A stretch of DNA of 64,000 nt from Manihot esculenta (GCF_001659605.2 NC_035171.2:30049825-30113824), one strand, 5' to 3'; positions 37,149 through 51,900 are shown, numbered from the stretch's first letter. Notes: generated by a model from the sequence alone, not told the origin. Numbers and translations: made by a program.

Positions 37149-38226
37149 ATAGTTTTATTTTATTACAGGGAATATTTAATGCTTAAAAATAAAATAAAAT
37201 AATTATGGAAAAAGAAAATGCCAAACAAATGGATTGAGAATGTTGAGAAGCTTACTCAACTTGTCGGAGTTCTCTACAAGCATGGAAGACACAAATGTAT
37301 AAGAGAACATTCGTTGGAATATATAATTAATTATATTATTTGCAAAACATGCATAGTTTCCAAGTTTTGGATTATAGGAAGAATGATTAGCTGGTAATTA
37401 ACTATATAATATGAGTTGATATAAAAGAGAAATAAAAAAATTGATCTTCAAGAAATATGAAAGTTGATAAACTAATTAACTTCGACAATTGGTGACACCC
37501 GGCTCTTAAGTTGCTTTGGTCCCTCATAGTTCTGCCGGGCCTCCCTACCTTTGTTCGGCTTAGTTTCTACTCTCTTTAGATTCCCAGGCTTCTAGTTGTC
37601 GTTCTCAGTTGCATGGTCTCTGAATTTTATCTTTCATGGAATGTGTTTTTGGACTCCTCCATCTACGTGGCGCGACATTATTTGTAGTTAGAAAAGTTCA
37701 GAAATTAAAGTTGTTGGCGCAACTGTTTCAAGATAAAGGACCACTTTACCATTTTATATGCTTTAATTTAATAAAATATTATTTTTATAATAATAGAATA
37801 TTAAAGTTATTCATTAATAAAATTATAAAAATAATATTTTATTAAATCATAATTTATTTAAATGTAAAGATAAAATTCATGATTGTATTTAATTAAAAAG
37901 TGAAATTGGAATTATTTGTATTTTAATTAAAGTTGATGGATTTATTTGGATTTTGCTTGGTTTAATTTATGAATGGCCGGCAGCTTTATTCTGTTCAGTT
38001 GGCTTTTTGTTTTACGTGTGTGAATTAGATTCCAATTTCTTTTTCTTTTCAGTAAAGGTGAGGAGAATATATGATTCCAAATTCTTATTTATTCTTTTAT
38101 ATTATAACTTATATTTTCAACTACTCCTTGACCCCCGTTGATTGTGAGCCTGCAAGCCAACTTTTCCCATTTTTTAACCAAAGAAGCTTCTTTTCTTCCC
38201 TTTTTTTTTTTTTTTAAAAAAAAAAT

Positions 38227-38292
38227 CTTTTTATTGCCCTTTCATAAGTAATTAAAAAAATATATATTTTTATTGCCCTTTCATAAGTAATG
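38227..38292. repeat. Direct duplication of CTTTTTATTGCCCTTTCATA
   Basis: Two copies of a ~25-bp segment ending TTTCATAAGTAAT, about 41 bases apart. Confidence 0.75.
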
Positions 38293-39221
38293 GGTTAAGG
38301 ATAATTGAGGTTAATTATAAAAAAGAATTGAAAATAATTTTTGAAGATCCGACTCAATGACAAATAATTTAAATTTCTCTGGAAAATTAAGTGATTATGA
38401 ATCCTCTGCTATTTTAGAGGTTTATTTCAATTAATTTTATATTTTCATGAATTAATGCTGGAATGTTCACGATAAAATTTGAATAATTCTTGCATATATT
38501 TAATCCAAAATGTGTTGAGACATAATTACGTGATTTTCTATTGATGTTTTATTATTATAATTATGTTGTAAGTCTACATAAACCACACCATAAAATTTAT
38601 TTTCTATAAATTTCCTTTAATAAGGAAAATTTAAATTATTCATATTCACAGTATTAATAAATAAAAAATAAAAATTTTAAACTATTTATATTTTAATAAA
38701 TATATTACACACTATAAAAATTAACTAATATATTATAAACTAACCATTTAATTTTATTTATACTCTTTAAATATCACGTTATCATTTTAATAAATACTAA
38801 AATTATTTTAAATTTTATTAATTTCATTAATTATATTTTAAAATTTTTTTATTTAAATATATTCAAATCAATTTTCCGATTTAATTTAATTTTTAACTTC
38901 AATTCAATTTATTTATAATTTTAAATAGACATATTTAAAAAAAAAAAAAAAAACTCACTTTGTTAGGTTAACAAGTGATAACGTTAACTTTAATAAATCA
39001 ATAATCACAATTTTTCCTATTTTAAAAATTAGTTACATTTACTTTATTCACTTTTACTACATTAAAAAAAGTTAACAATCAATTTAATAAATTAAAAATA
39101 ACTAAATTTATTAGGTAAAATATAAATTATAATTATAAATTAAATTAAACTATTTTTAATTAATTAAATTATTGATTACTGACCTTCAACCTTTTAATTT
39201 TATTAAAGTGCATATAATAAG

Positions 39222-39272
39222 TATAATTAATTTTTCAATAACGAGAATATAATTAATTTTTCAATAACGAGA
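39222..39272. repeat. 26-bp tandem duplication
   Basis: TATAATTAATTTTTCAATAA followed by CGAGAA occurs twice in a row. Confidence 0.8.
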
Positions 39273-40419
39273 ATTATGATTCTTAATTTATTATCATAAT
39301 ACTTATAAAAAATTGATTTGAAATATGTTTATTAAAAATAAGTTAAGAGTATAATTTTTAAAATTAATAAAGTATGAATTTTTTTAATGATTATTTATTT
39401 AAATTATATTAAAATATTAATTTTTAATATCGATTAAGATAATGATATAATATTTTTATTAAATTTAGAATCGGTAAGGTGTAAATAAATATAGGTAATT
39501 AATTTAAAATATATTATTTATTAAAACGTAAATAATTTATAATTTTTTTTATTATCCTATAAATAAATGATAAATAAATAAAATCATAAGCAAGTCTTAC
39601 ATGAATTATATTGTTTTGGCTGTGCCAGTAAGAAATTTCTTTAGAAAAGAAAATGTCTAGCTGTCATTATTAGCCCATAAAAATCATCAGGTGTTCAGCA
39701 ACCGATGAAGAAAATTGAGACAGAAACCAAGCCCATAAAAATTCATAGGCCTAAACAAACGTTGTACACAACTGATGGATAGTTATAGTTAGTCAGAGTC
39801 TAACTTGGATACATGGACCTTATTGTAGACACTAATGGACACAATAATTATTATTATTTTAGATGTTGTGAGGTTAATATATAGACTTTCCTCCACTTGA
39901 AATATAAACGTGATGAGTTACATCATTGAGCTGTAAGTTGCATGTGAATTAAGGGCATGCATGAGTTAGCTTAATCAAAGGGTGAGTAGGCAATGAACAA
40001 GCATGAAGATAGATAGTATCCCATCTGGGGCCAAAATATGGATTTCAGTCTTTATCTATAATAATAAGCTCACTGTGGACTCACTCTCTTATGTCTTTTT
40101 TGGCATAATAATAATCTACCTATATCACTCCTTCAATATCTCTACTCTCTCCTTTTGACATTAAATCACAATACCCTCCAATTATGTAATTTTCATCTAA
40201 ATTTCATCAATAATGAGTTTAAAAAAAAAATCCACGTACATTTATATTACTATAAAAATAGATTTGAGATAACGATGATAAATTATTATTTTATATATTT
40301 TAGTAGTGATGATCTGAAATTCAGAAATAATAAAATTTTACAGAGATTTTTTGAAATATTGAAAAACTTAGAGTTTAGGAGAGGATCATTCTCCTTTTAT
40401 CTCTTTTCCTAATCTGTCA

Positions 40420-40840
40420 ATGACGTGCAACGGCCTAGCTATTATTGGACCATCTGTCTCTGCCATATTGATACGATTGTACGAGGATATCCGGTACATG
40501 TCTCATGCGTAACGGCCCCTGATTCCGTGCGTGTGTGGATGGGTCTACAAGGCTGAAGGTAGAGCCTTATTCCCCATTCCGGACTGAGCCGAGAGATAGG
40601 AATAAGACTGAGTCCAAGGAGGATCATCCTGAGAAGCCGTGAGAGCTGGGCCTGCCTGAGAGGCAGAGAGGACTGGGTCGGCCTGGTTGAGAAATTCATA
40701 TGGACCCTATATCAAGATTTGAACGGGCTGGACCTGTTTGTACTGAGGTCGTGTGGGCCTCCGAACGATGGGCCGTGATCGATGGCTTGACCCCTGACCG
40801 GGGTGAAGAAATACAGCGGTCATCAAGTAGTATTAAATTA
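40420..40840. mobile_element. Solo-LTR-like island
   Basis: A GC-richer block inside AT-rich DNA, ending GACCGGGGTGAAGAA...ACAGCGGTCATCA. The ending resembles those of the islands at 47565-47915 and 55490-56320. There is no coding domain; the minus-strand open frame at 40442-40699 looks spurious. Boundaries and target duplication are not resolved. Confidence 0.4.
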
Positions 40841-43800
40841 CTGATTTTATAATTGCTATTATAATTTTGTTGAGTGTAATATTATTTATATATATATAAT
40901 TAATAAAAAAATTAAAATACTATAATTAAATGCAATCTCTTTCTTCAATTTTATCTCTCCGTTCATGCTTTGACTATCCCCATCCCTTTATACTCAAGTT
41001 GTGTGTTGCGTAATGAATCAAGCTAAGCATAGTAGTAAATATCAGCGATACAAATTAGCAGGACGTGCACTTCTATTTTAATTAATTTTTTTTTTTTTCA
41101 GATGATACTCTAATTTTTAAGAGTGCGTGGCAAGCAAAACCCTTGCCCTTAAGGATATTTCTGTCAAATATATTGCGACTTTGGCAAATAGTCAATTTTC
41201 GTTAAGTGTAGTTTTCAGTAGATGAACCCCAATCCAATTGAAACATGTACCTTTTATCATTGCAAACATGCACCTTTATTATTAGAAATCACATGAGAAT
41301 TTTTAAATATTCAAAATTTTATATTTAATACTAATTTTTAAAAAATTACTCGCGTTTTAGCAAAAACTGTTTCCATGATCGTATTATATCAATTAATTGA
41401 AAAACCTCAAAAAAAATATTATTCTAGACAGTATAATATTTTTTAATATCAAATTCAAAAGAATTCTCAACAGATCTTTAAAGTGAAGTAGTAAGATTGA
41501 GACAGTTGAATTTTTATAAATTATTATGGTGATTATCCACTCATCCTTTCTTATTTCTTTTTAATTAGTGTTTTTAGTTTTTAATTTATTATAAATCCAA
41601 TTCATCTTAAATCATCGACAACAAAATAATTTATAAATTATAATTTTTTATTTTAAATTAATATATCTATAATTAATATAAAATAATTATTTCAAATTAT
41701 TCTAATAATTTTACTAAAAAAATTGGGTATTCAAGAAATGGTATTTCAAAAGTTGCATAAAATTATATGCTAATAGTAATGGACAAAAATGAAAAGTAAT
41801 TTTTACTAGTAATGAGGTTAAAAAAATAAAACTATATAATTTATTATGTGAAAATTATAATTTATATATTTTTAGTATAAATATATTCTTTTATTTTCTG
41901 TTCACAAATTAAAATATTAATAGTAATGTTTATTAGTGAAGAAATTTAGATTTTTTTAAAGAAATTCTATACCATTAATAGTGTAGTGAAATTATTTAAT
42001 ACTAAATATATTAATATTTATAAAAAATTTCAATTGATACTAACCAATATATTATTGTAAAAAAAATAAAAATTATCATATTTCAAAATATTTTATATTA
42101 TAATTTTGAATTACTTACTAACAGTAATAAAAATAATAAGTATGTATGATTTAAATATTTTTATATTATATTTTATTTTGGGTTGATTTTACAATAATTG
42201 AATTTTAATGTCAAATTTTCATTTTAAAAAGATTTTAATTATAATTATTCATGTAAAATTAACATATAAAATATTATAATTATATATGCAAAGTAAATAT
42301 AAATCTATATATTATTTTATTAAAATATAATATTAATTCATAAATACCATTATTTAATTATCTTAATAACTTTTATTATCAATATAAATTAATAAAATTA
42401 ATTTTAATTTATAAAGAGATTCGGCTCGCATAATAATACAATATTTGAAATTTTATTTAATAAAAAGACAAAATAAAATCAACAACAGTACTATTAAATA
42501 TTGTAGCTGAATTTTCTAATGTTAATTTGAAATTTTATCTAATAAAAATTTTATTTTTATAAAATTGTATAAATTTATTAATCATATAATTAAATTAAAA
42601 ATATTATTTAAAACAAAGAAAGGAACTATTTGTAATTAAATATTCACCTAATAATTACACCACATTAATTGAGTAACGTCAACAAAAAAAAAAAAAAAAA
42701 GAAATCTTCAAGCCCTAGGTCCCAATTATTACTATAATATGAAAAGTAAAATCTCCATCTTGCCCTTTTATTTTTGGTTATTTACATGAAAATTTTAAAT
42801 TTTTTATTATTTTATAATTTAATTAAAAATTAATAAAATTTAAATTTAAATTAATATCAATTATTTTATTATATGTATCACATAAATAAATGTTATTAAA
42901 TTTGAATATAATTATAATGAAATTTATAATTTTAAATAATTTTATTAATTTTTAAAATTTTAAATAAAATTATAAAATAACAAAAAAAAATTAATTTTTC
43001 ATTAAATAGGCTTTTATTTTTTATTATTTTTTAAAAACTTCTCGTAATGTCCTTTCTTTATTCTTTTGTTTTTATTTTTCCCAAACACACATGTATATAT
43101 CTATTGCAATTATTTGTTTTTGATATTATGCATACATTAAAAATAATTTATTGGAAAAAATATTTATAAAAAAATCACATTTATATCTTAAATTTTATTT
43201 TTTAATAATAAAATCAAAACTTTAAAATTAATCATGATATTGACTATAAAATAAATTGAATTTAAAAAATTAATAATAAATTACAATATAATTTTAAAAT
43301 TTTATTTGACTAATAAAATAATTCTTTAAAATAAATATTTTTATTTTAGCTATTTTTATTAAATTCAACAATGTTCTCTTTGTCAATTATATTATTTCCT
43401 TATTCTTAAATTAAGTTTAATAAATTTAACATATCGCAATTTTTTTCATTTATATTTATTAAAATAATATTTTAAAATTAATTTTAATAATATTTAAACA
43501 AAAAAAAGAATTTAACCCTTGAAACTTATGTGCATAATTTTGAATATTATTGAGTAATTAAACTTTTGGTGTATTATATATCTTGTTCATAATCGTTAAT
43601 AAATCATGCATATAAGTAATTTAAGAGCTAAAAAATTGAAATATTTTAAATTAAATTAAAAATACTATTTCATTATTTTAGAATTTATTAACAAAATTTT
43701 AAAATATGTGAATTATTTAAAAAATAATAATTTTCACAATTTTTTAATTATTAAAGAGAAAAATAATATAATTAACAAAAGTGAACATAGTTAACTATTT

Positions 43801-44396
43801 AAAAATGACAAACAAAGACATGATTAAATTAAAGGACTATTTTAGTAAAGAAATAATATTTTAGGGATCATGCTGTAATTTACTGATAATCTTTTAAATT
43901 CAATAGCTAAAATCATTACTAATGTTAAAGTTTTGGTTTTAATTAGATTTGTTCTTTGATAAAAATATTAAAGATTTTGATTTTATAAAATAAAAAAATG
44001 TTTTAATTGAATTATTTTAAAATAAAAATGAGGTAATGAATTTTCTAAAAATCATGAGACTGGTGGAATTTTCTCTTAGTTTTTTATTTATTTATTTTTT
44101 AAAGAAAAGCATATACAAAGAAAGAAAAAGTGTTTCTTTAGCTCTGTGTCTATTGTCTTACATGCCTAATGTTTGAATGGAGTTGAATGTCATAAAGACT
44201 GACATGAAAGTTACACACAAATCAGTAGGTGGGGGGTTGAGCCATGGAAATATTTCTCAAACAAATGATCCCATTTCCAGCTCACACACTCAACCCCCTT
44301 CTCCTTTTATAAGTCTTTCAAATTTCATTCGATGATTCTCACAGTTTCCCCTTTCTTCTTCTATCTTCCTCTTGCTGTTCTTTCTTCAATTCTCTA

Positions 44397-45788
44397 ATGG
44401 ATGTTCTTATTCTTGTGTATGCATTCTTGATCTTGTATCCACTCTTCTTACTATGGTGGTGGGCCGATTCAAAAAGAGATCAAGAATGCTATTTACTAGA
44501 CTATGAGTGCTATAAACCAACTGATGATAGGAAGCTTGACACTGAGTTTTGTGGCGAGTTGATTACGAGGAGTGGGCTTCTTGGTCTCAATGAGTACAAG
44601 TTTCTCTTGAAAGCAATTGTAAGCTCCGGCGTTGGAGAAGAAACCTATGCTCCGAGGATGGTTTTCGCCCGCCGGGAAGAAAACCCTGCTTATGAAGATG
44701 GGATCTTGGAGATGGAGGAGTTCTTTAAAGATAGTATTGGAAAAGTCTTGGCCAGATCAGGCGTTTCTCCTCAAGAAATCGATGTTCTTGTGGTTAATGT
44801 CTCAATGCTTTCTGTGGTTCCTTCCTTGGCAGCTAGGATCATGAATCACTACAAAATGAGGGAAGATATTAAGGTTTATAATCTCACTGGGATGGGCTGC
44901 AGCGCCAGCCTTATATCTATCAACATTGCTCAGAACATTTTCAAGACTCGCAAGAACTCGTACGCACTCGTCGTCACCTCAGAGTGTTTGAGCCTGAATT
45001 GGTACTCTGGGAATGATAAATCGATGATTCTCGCAAATTGCTTGTTTCGTTCAGGTGGGTGTGCGATCCTTCTGACAAACAAAAGAGCATTGAAGAAGCG
45101 AGCCATGTTCAAGCTGAAGTGTCTGGTTCGGACACACCATGGGGCTAGAGATGAGTCTTATGAATGTTGCATACAAAAAGAAGACGACCATGGCCGCCTA
45201 GGTTTTTACCTAGGAAAGAATCTCCCAAAGGCAGCTACAAGAGCTTTAGTCGACAACCTTCGAGAAATATCTCCTAGGATTTTACCCATAAGAGAATTAC
45301 TCAGATTTATAGTAGTTTCCTTCATTAAAAAATGGAAACAAGGTTCCAGCAAAGTTGGAGGAGGGACAAATACTAAAGCAATGATCAACTTCAAGACTGG
45401 AGTTGATCATTTCTGCATCCACACTGGTGGGAAAGCTGTAATAGATGGCATAGGATCAAACCTTGATCTGTCTGAGTATGATTTGGAACCAGCAAGAATG
45501 ACTCTACACAGATTTGGCAACACATCAGCAAGCAGCCTTTGGTATGTCTTGGGCTACATGGAAGCCAAGAAGAGGCTAAAAAAAGGAGACAGAATCTTGA
45601 TGGTAAGCTTTGGTGCAGGGTTCAAATGCAACAGCTGCTTGTGGGAAGTGATGAGAGATTTGGGAGATGGCAATGTGTGGAGAGATTGTGTTGATAAGTA
45701 TCCACCAAAAACATTAGCAAATCCTTTCATGGAGAAATATGGATGGATCAATGATGAAGATCCAAACACCTTTGTTGTTCCTCGCTGA
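44397..45788 (+). CDS. KCS12: 3-ketoacyl-CoA synthase, KCS12-like
   Basis: Intronless, 463 aa. It catalyses the condensing step of very-long-chain fatty acid elongation in the ER, joining malonyl-CoA to a long acyl-CoA and feeding wax, suberin or sphingolipid synthesis. A short N-terminal membrane segment (VLILVYAFLILYPLFLLWWW) replaces the two-helix region of longer KCS proteins, as in Arabidopsis KCS12. The FAE1/CUT1 domain spans about 30-320 and the ACP synthase III C-terminal domain about 335-420. Catalytic residues visible are Cys168 in GMGCSASL, His342 in IHTGGKAV and Asn375 in HRFGNTSAS; the His-Asn spacing equals that in FAE1. KFLLKAIVSSG and GGCAILLTNKRALKKRAMFK agree closely with KCS12 from memory. 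A TATA-like TTTTATAAG lies about 85 bases upstream of the ATG. No defects are seen, so it should be active; chain-length preference cannot be told. Confidence 0.92.
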   Translation: MDVLILVYAFLILYPLFLLWWWADSKRDQECYLLDYECYKPTDDRKLDTEFCGELITRSGLLGLNEYKFLLKAIVSSGVGEETYAPRMVFARREENPAYEDGILEMEEFFKDSIGKVLARSGVSPQEIDVLVVNVSMLSVVPSLAARIMNHYKMREDIKVYNLTGMGCSASLISINIAQNIFKTRKNSYALVVTSECLSLNWYSGNDKSMILANCLFRSGGCAILLTNKRALKKRAMFKLKCLVRTHHGARDESYECCIQKEDDHGRLGFYLGKNLPKAATRALVDNLREISPRILPIRELLRFIVVSFIKKWKQGSSKVGGGTNTKAMINFKTGVDHFCIHTGGKAVIDGIGSNLDLSEYDLEPARMTLHRFGNTSASSLWYVLGYMEAKKRLKKGDRILMVSFGAGFKCNSCLWEVMRDLGDGNVWRDCVDKYPPKTLANPFMEKYGWINDEDPNTFVVPR

Positions 45789-47560
45789 TGAAACAGCTCA
45801 TATTCATTTTTAATCATCAAAACAGGTATCTTAATTCCTTTGTTGTTAGATAATCTTTATTTTTATTTTTATTGTTGTTGTAATCCAATAAGGAATGCAG
45901 ATTTCAACATGATTACAAGAGGATTTTTTTATCATATTTGTTGGATGAAATTTTAAATTTTATTTATCAAGGAAAAAGACATTGCTCTCACACTCTGAAT
46001 CTCAACACATGGTGCTGTACTTGGTGTTGTTAATATTTTGAAGCATAACAATTAAGAGCATAGTAATTGCAGGACCAATGAGGGACCAAAAGAGAAGAAG
46101 ACTGTCTCTTGGGACAATAGAAAACTTATTCAATATCCTATTAAAACATTTAAAAAATATCTCACCAACGATTAAATTCTTCTAAATAAAAATTGATTTA
46201 TTTCTAAATTTTAAGAGTTTTATTTAATTTATTTTAATAATTAAAAGCCTTATTTAGATGTGGAAAATTTGGAGTGACCTTTTTCATCCATCTATTTTAA
46301 AATTATTTATTTTTATAATTAAAAAAAATTCAATGTATGATTTATCGGTTGTTATTTAATCATCATGGCTCCATTAATTTTTTTAAAAAAATTAACTCAG
46401 AATTTAAAGCTTGACCTGTTTTTTCCACACATGACAGCTTTTGCCACAGCCGAATTGTTACAGCATTAAAGAACTGACTTTAAACGTTGAACCAGTGGGG
46501 TCCATCTCCATCGACCCACAGCCCTCCTGCCAATAAATACTTCAATGGCCTGTTCTCCACATAGTCCCTTATTTATTTATTTTTTAAAAAAATAATTAAT
46601 TAAATATTAAACATTTTAAATAACATCATTGTTAACTTTTTTTTTTTCTTTTTCGAATTGAGTAAGCCCATAACAATTGCATTTTTATATTTTTTATATG
46701 ATTTTTTTATTTAAATTAAGTAAAAATTACATTCTTTAGTAATTTTGAAAATATTTTTAAGAAAATAAATAACTTTTTATATTATATAAAAAAATTATTA
46801 TTTAATATAGAGAAAACTGATTCGTTGGTCTATCAATTTTAAAAAATATATTAAATTTTTTAAAATATTTTAAAAAGTGTATAAAAAATTTTAAAATGTC
46901 TCTGTTACGATGAAGTTAATTAGTAAATATTTTAAAAATTTAAAGAACTAACTAATAAATTTTTTACAATTATAAGGATTAATAGTAAAATATTTAATGA
47001 TAAAATTAATAAAGAAATTTACCATTAGATTTTTTAAAATATTAAATATTTTTTAATGTATTTTTTAAAATTAAAAAATTAATTAGTCAATTTTTTTTAC
47101 TATAAAAATTAAATAATAATTTTTTATTATATAGTTATTAATATTAATTTAATAAAATGTATTTTACATTTGTAAAATATTCATATAAAATAAATTTAAA
47201 AACTATTATATTAAATATTTATATTTATATAAAATTACTAAAAAATAATCATTAAATTATTGATCACTTAACGATTTTTTAAAATATTAATAATAAATTA
47301 TTGTCTGTCTAATGATAAAAAATTATAATTATATTTATTTTATTGTAATGAATTAATTAAAGAAAAATACATTATCGTATAGTGAATTAATTAAGGAAAA
47401 TATATTGTATACATAGATTTAAATGCTAAAAGAAAATTTGAAAAATTCTTGTTAATTAAATATAGATTTCCGAACATATTCTGCAAAATGATTAAATTTA
47501 TAAATAAAATACTTTGAAATACTATTTGATATTGTGATATTCAAAAAATAGGGTTTAAGT
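45789..47560. other. 3' flank of KCS12 and AT-rich intergenic DNA
   Basis: No further gene is supported. The 3' UTR likely reaches about 45900. A diverged relative of the MITE at 14366-14728 covers about 46810-47130 (TTGGTCTATCAATTTTAAAA, ACTAACTAATAAATTTTTTA). Confidence 0.5.
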
Positions 47561-47564
47561 GTAC

Positions 47565-47915
47565 GAGAGAGTTTGACGGGAAAGATCACCCTTCTCTTTT
47601 TATCTATTTTTCTCTTGTTTTCTAATGATACATATCACTTGTTTTTGTCACTCATATCTGTACGTACAGATATACCAGCATATATCTCCATTAATCGGCC
47701 ATTTAATTTTTCTAGCGTGTATGTTGAAAGGGCTGCAAGGTGCTTGCTCTCTTACCCCTTATCTAGGGGACTTGAGTGTAGGCAGTCCACCCTGCTTTGA
47801 ACACGAACTGGAGCTTGTGACATTGGACCGGTCTACTTTAGAGGGTACTGATAAATTTTAGATTTACATTCAGGGTTCGACTTTACTCCAAATGGAAGAA
47901 GTTCGGTGGTCATTA
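47565..47915. mobile_element. LTR-like fragment, copy 1 of a dispersed pair
   Basis: Aligns by eye with 55925-56320: TTTGTCACTCA, then GTACGTAC, then CGGCNATTTAATT, then GGGCT, and an end like CGGTGGTCATTA. It has no coding capacity. The local open frames are not genes. Confidence 0.5.
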
Positions 47916-47919
47916 CTAT

Positions 47920-50900
47920 TAATAATTTATTAATTTAATAATAAAATACATTTCACCAATCCTTATTATATAGTAATACATACTCCAGAGTACTATAATA
48001 AACAAATAATTAATATATAAATTAAAATTAATCTAATAATCAGTCTTTATTATTTCTAAGTTTTTTTTTTCTCTTTTAATTTAAAATATTGTTTTTCTGA
48101 AATGATTTAAATTGCTCCTTTAGAAGATTAAAAAATCTGAATAATGAAAAGACTAAAGATTTTTTTGTTGTTGTTGTTGTTTTTAATTTGGAGGAAAAAA
48201 GAAAGCCAACTATAGCATAATTGATTTGCCAACAATAGCAGTTGGAAACATAATAATAAGCAAGTTTTAAAGATACAACCATGTGTATGCATTAATAGAA
48301 CTATGGATACAATCTATAAAAAAAATTATCTTACTTAAAATCTTCCACAATATTTATTATTTAATATTTATTTACTCAAATCAATACAGCTAATTAACAG
48401 TATTAATTTAAAAAAAATTATAATAATTTATTAACGTAATAATATTAAATAACTTAAAAATTAATAAAAATAATTATTAAAATTTAAAAATAAAAAAAAT
48501 TACTTTTTAAAATCATATCTTAGGAAAATGTTGCCACCTTTCTAATAGAGTGTTATTTAATAAAAATTTTAAATTAATTCCCTTATTTTTTTATATTATA
48601 ATAATATATAAATTAATTATTATAATTTTATTTTATTAAAGCAATCAGCACCAACAATGCCATAAATGTATTGCTAACAAAAAGCAATAAATACAGACAT
48701 AAAAGCAGCCGTTTTGGCCAACCAATTGCAAATCTCATAATATCTTCTCTTATGGAATCAGCCACTTATATTCCTCTACTCACCAAGTATTCCGGTGAGA
48801 TATTTTCCCTAATTTTTTGAATTGTTTATTTATTTTTTTTAATTTAAAGAAAATTTACTATTGAAATTTTTTTATATTTTAAAAAAATTTATTAATTAAT
48901 TTTAAAATTTTAAAAATATATTAAAATATTTTTTATATTTTAAAATTATATTAATTAGTTATTCTGTTGCTGTATATATATGCATAATATATATATAATT
49001 TAAAAAAATTAAATATTAAATGAGTAAAATTTAAAATTTTTAAATTTATTCAGATATATTTATCGACAGATTAAATTTATAAGTATTTTTATTGTATAGT
49101 TGATATTATAAATTGCAAGAGAGAATTGTTGTCCACCATAAAATTAAATTTTCCAACACATGAAAATGCCAAAAATCTTAATACGAGTAATGAGAGAAAT
49201 GAAAATTTGGTAAGAAATTTATAAGGCAAGCAGCTGTTAAGATCGACAAGGTGTATGATGTGCCTCATATTTGCTGCTTTGAAAACGACACCATTTAATT
49301 TCTGCCCCTTCTTGCAATATAAATCCAATTTCATTCACCTACATTTAGAAATTCAAATGGATTGAGTTTTCTCAAAATTGCTCTCTTTAAATTTATTTAA
49401 TTATCATTTATTTTTAGTATTTAAATTAAACTTATTTTTATTATTAAAATAATATTCAAATCCGTTTGGTTTATTCAAATATAATCATTTTTATTTTAAA
49501 AATTTAATAGGATTATTTTTAATTAAAATATATACAAAAATTTATAAATATTTCATAAATATACTGTTGTATTCGCCTATTACATAGAAAAAAATTCAAA
49601 AATTTTCATTATTGTGCTATTTAATTAAATTTTTTAAAATTGATAAAATTATCTAAAATTATAAATTTGACTGTAATCTTATAAAATTTACCTGTAATAA
49701 AAAAATTCAAACGATTACACTTTTCATATTTATATCTAAATATTAAAATATTAAATAACAAAATTAATTATTTCACATTTATCTCAATTTTAACTATTTA
49801 TTTATAATCAATTTTGATAAAAAATCTGTAGTTTACATGTCATACCATATAAGATTATTTCTTAAAACAACTATTAAATTAAAAAATCCAAATATTTACA
49901 TTAATTTATATTTATATTTAAAATTTTAAATTTTAAATAATAAAATTATTATTTTTTAATTTATCAAAATTATAACTAAAAATATTAAATTGAATATGAA
50001 AATATTAATGGCATGTTATAATATAGTTTTTAAAATTTTTTATTAATAAATATATAGTACTTTAATTTAAATTTTATATTAAAAATATATTTATTTTATA
50101 TTTATCATACATAATATTAAATAAATATTATTTATTAAAGTATTTAATTGAAGATTTATACTTATAATTTATAAAAAATTATAGTTTACATTAATGAAAT
50201 TTTACATGTTTTAGTACATAAATCCATTCTCTTTATAATTTTTATAAAAACGTAGTTATGTTAACTATATCTTTTATAAGTTATTTGAAATATTTAATAT
50301 TTTTATTTGAATATTAATTTATTTATTGATATGATAAAAAATTATATTTTATATTAATAATATTAAATAAAATAAAATATTTAATATTTTATACTATAAT
50401 TATTTATATTTTACATTTTTATTAAACAACAATATGTTTATAAAAATAGAAGAAAAAAATAAATAATAGGATTAATAAAAAAAATATATCTTTAAAATAA
50501 ATCAACAAATTATCAGCAAATCAACATTCAGTTTGTTTGTAGAAAAAAAATTGTGTATTTAGAACTTATTTTTTAAAATATATTTTCATGTGAATATATT
50601 TTTATGTAATTTTTTTAAATTATATATCAAAAAATTAATAAATTTATATACAGTAGTTAATAATTAAAATTCTTAAATTGGAGTCAACGACATCCTCTTC
50701 TAAAAAAAAGTATTTTTTTTAAATGGCTTAAATTTAGCTTAGTCAAATATTTTTTTATTAATTAATTCTTTTGAATATCATAAAATTTAAATAAGTACAA
50801 AAAATATATTTTAAGAATATTTTGTGTGATGCACAACTTCAGTTTATGATTCAAATGTGGACTGATCTCACTTTGTTCAACCCAAAAAATCTAGAAGTTG

Positions 50901-51900
50901 ACTTTAAAATCGGTTTAAATGATGAAACACTATCAGAATTTGTAAAACTCGATTGGACCTTAGAATTCGATCATGAATCACGTGGATCAACCAGTTTTTG
51001 ATATTTTTATTTGTTGAAAAGGATATTTTTGTGAAATCCCGTAAATGTGGATAGCATTTGTGGATTATATGGGTTAGTATGTCTGAATAAAAATTTATTA
51101 TTCTGAAAAAAACATCATTTTACGCGTGTCATCCATCAGTTGTGAAATAAATATAGCATCTCTATATAAAATAACTATATTATATAGTCTTAATTTTTAT
51201 TCATTTTATACTTTTAAATATATTAAAAAAAATATAATTTTTTAATTATATTTATTTTAAATATATTAAATTTTATTAAATGCGGATAGATATTTTGAGA
51301 AATTTATTAAAAATAAAATAAAATTAAATAGGTTATAATAATTAATTTATATATTATTATAATTTAAAAAATAAATAATAAATAAAAAAGATAAATAAAA
51401 ATTATAGAAAAAAAATAAATTATATTAATTAATTAAATTATAGTTTTTAATTTAATAATAATAGTTTAAAACTCTTATATCTGTCACTTATTGCGGTACA
51501 ATTTAATTATATTTTAAAGCAGATAAAAATAATTTCTAAAATTTAAGTTAGTTAACTTTAAACCAAATTGAAGTATGTTATTGTATATATTTAGAAATTA
51601 AATTTTATTTATAATAATTTTAAAATACTCTAAAGTTATTATCTTAATAATATTAAATTAATAATTTCACCTAATATTAAAATACTGTTATTTTAATTAA
51701 AAATTTATAATAGTGTATGGGTGTAATATAATATTTACTATTTGCTTTTAATTTATTTTACATATCTTTATAAATAATATATATATTTTAGAATAAACTT
51801 GAAATTAATAAAATTTGCATTGTAAAAAATAAATAAATATACTATATCAATTATTAGTGTGTATATATATTTTTTTACAATGTAAGTTTTTATTTAAAAG
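47920..51900. other. AT-rich intergenic region
   Basis: No gene supported. At 48752 a short ATG frame (MESATYIPLLTKYSG) ends at a GT donor, but no following exon was found. About 48840-48960 resembles the MITE family at 14366-14728. Confidence 0.5.

Larger units (their letters stand above)
37150..44300. other. Large AT-rich intergenic region
   Basis: About 7 kb without a supported gene. It contains short direct duplications (38227-38292 and 39222-39272), a GC-richer LTR-like island (40420-40840) and otherwise extreme A/T. Mixed-composition scraps at 37490-37660, 37960-38150 and 39590-40130 have no protein or RNA signature I recognise. Confidence 0.55.

Noticed and set aside
40442..40699. 85-codon minus-strand frame in the LTR-like island
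   Set aside because: It lies in a GC-richer repeat island and shows no family signature.
49089..49334. 81-codon minus-strand frame
   Set aside because: It has no recognisable motif, lies in AT-rich spacer and lacks a convincing promoter or splice partner.
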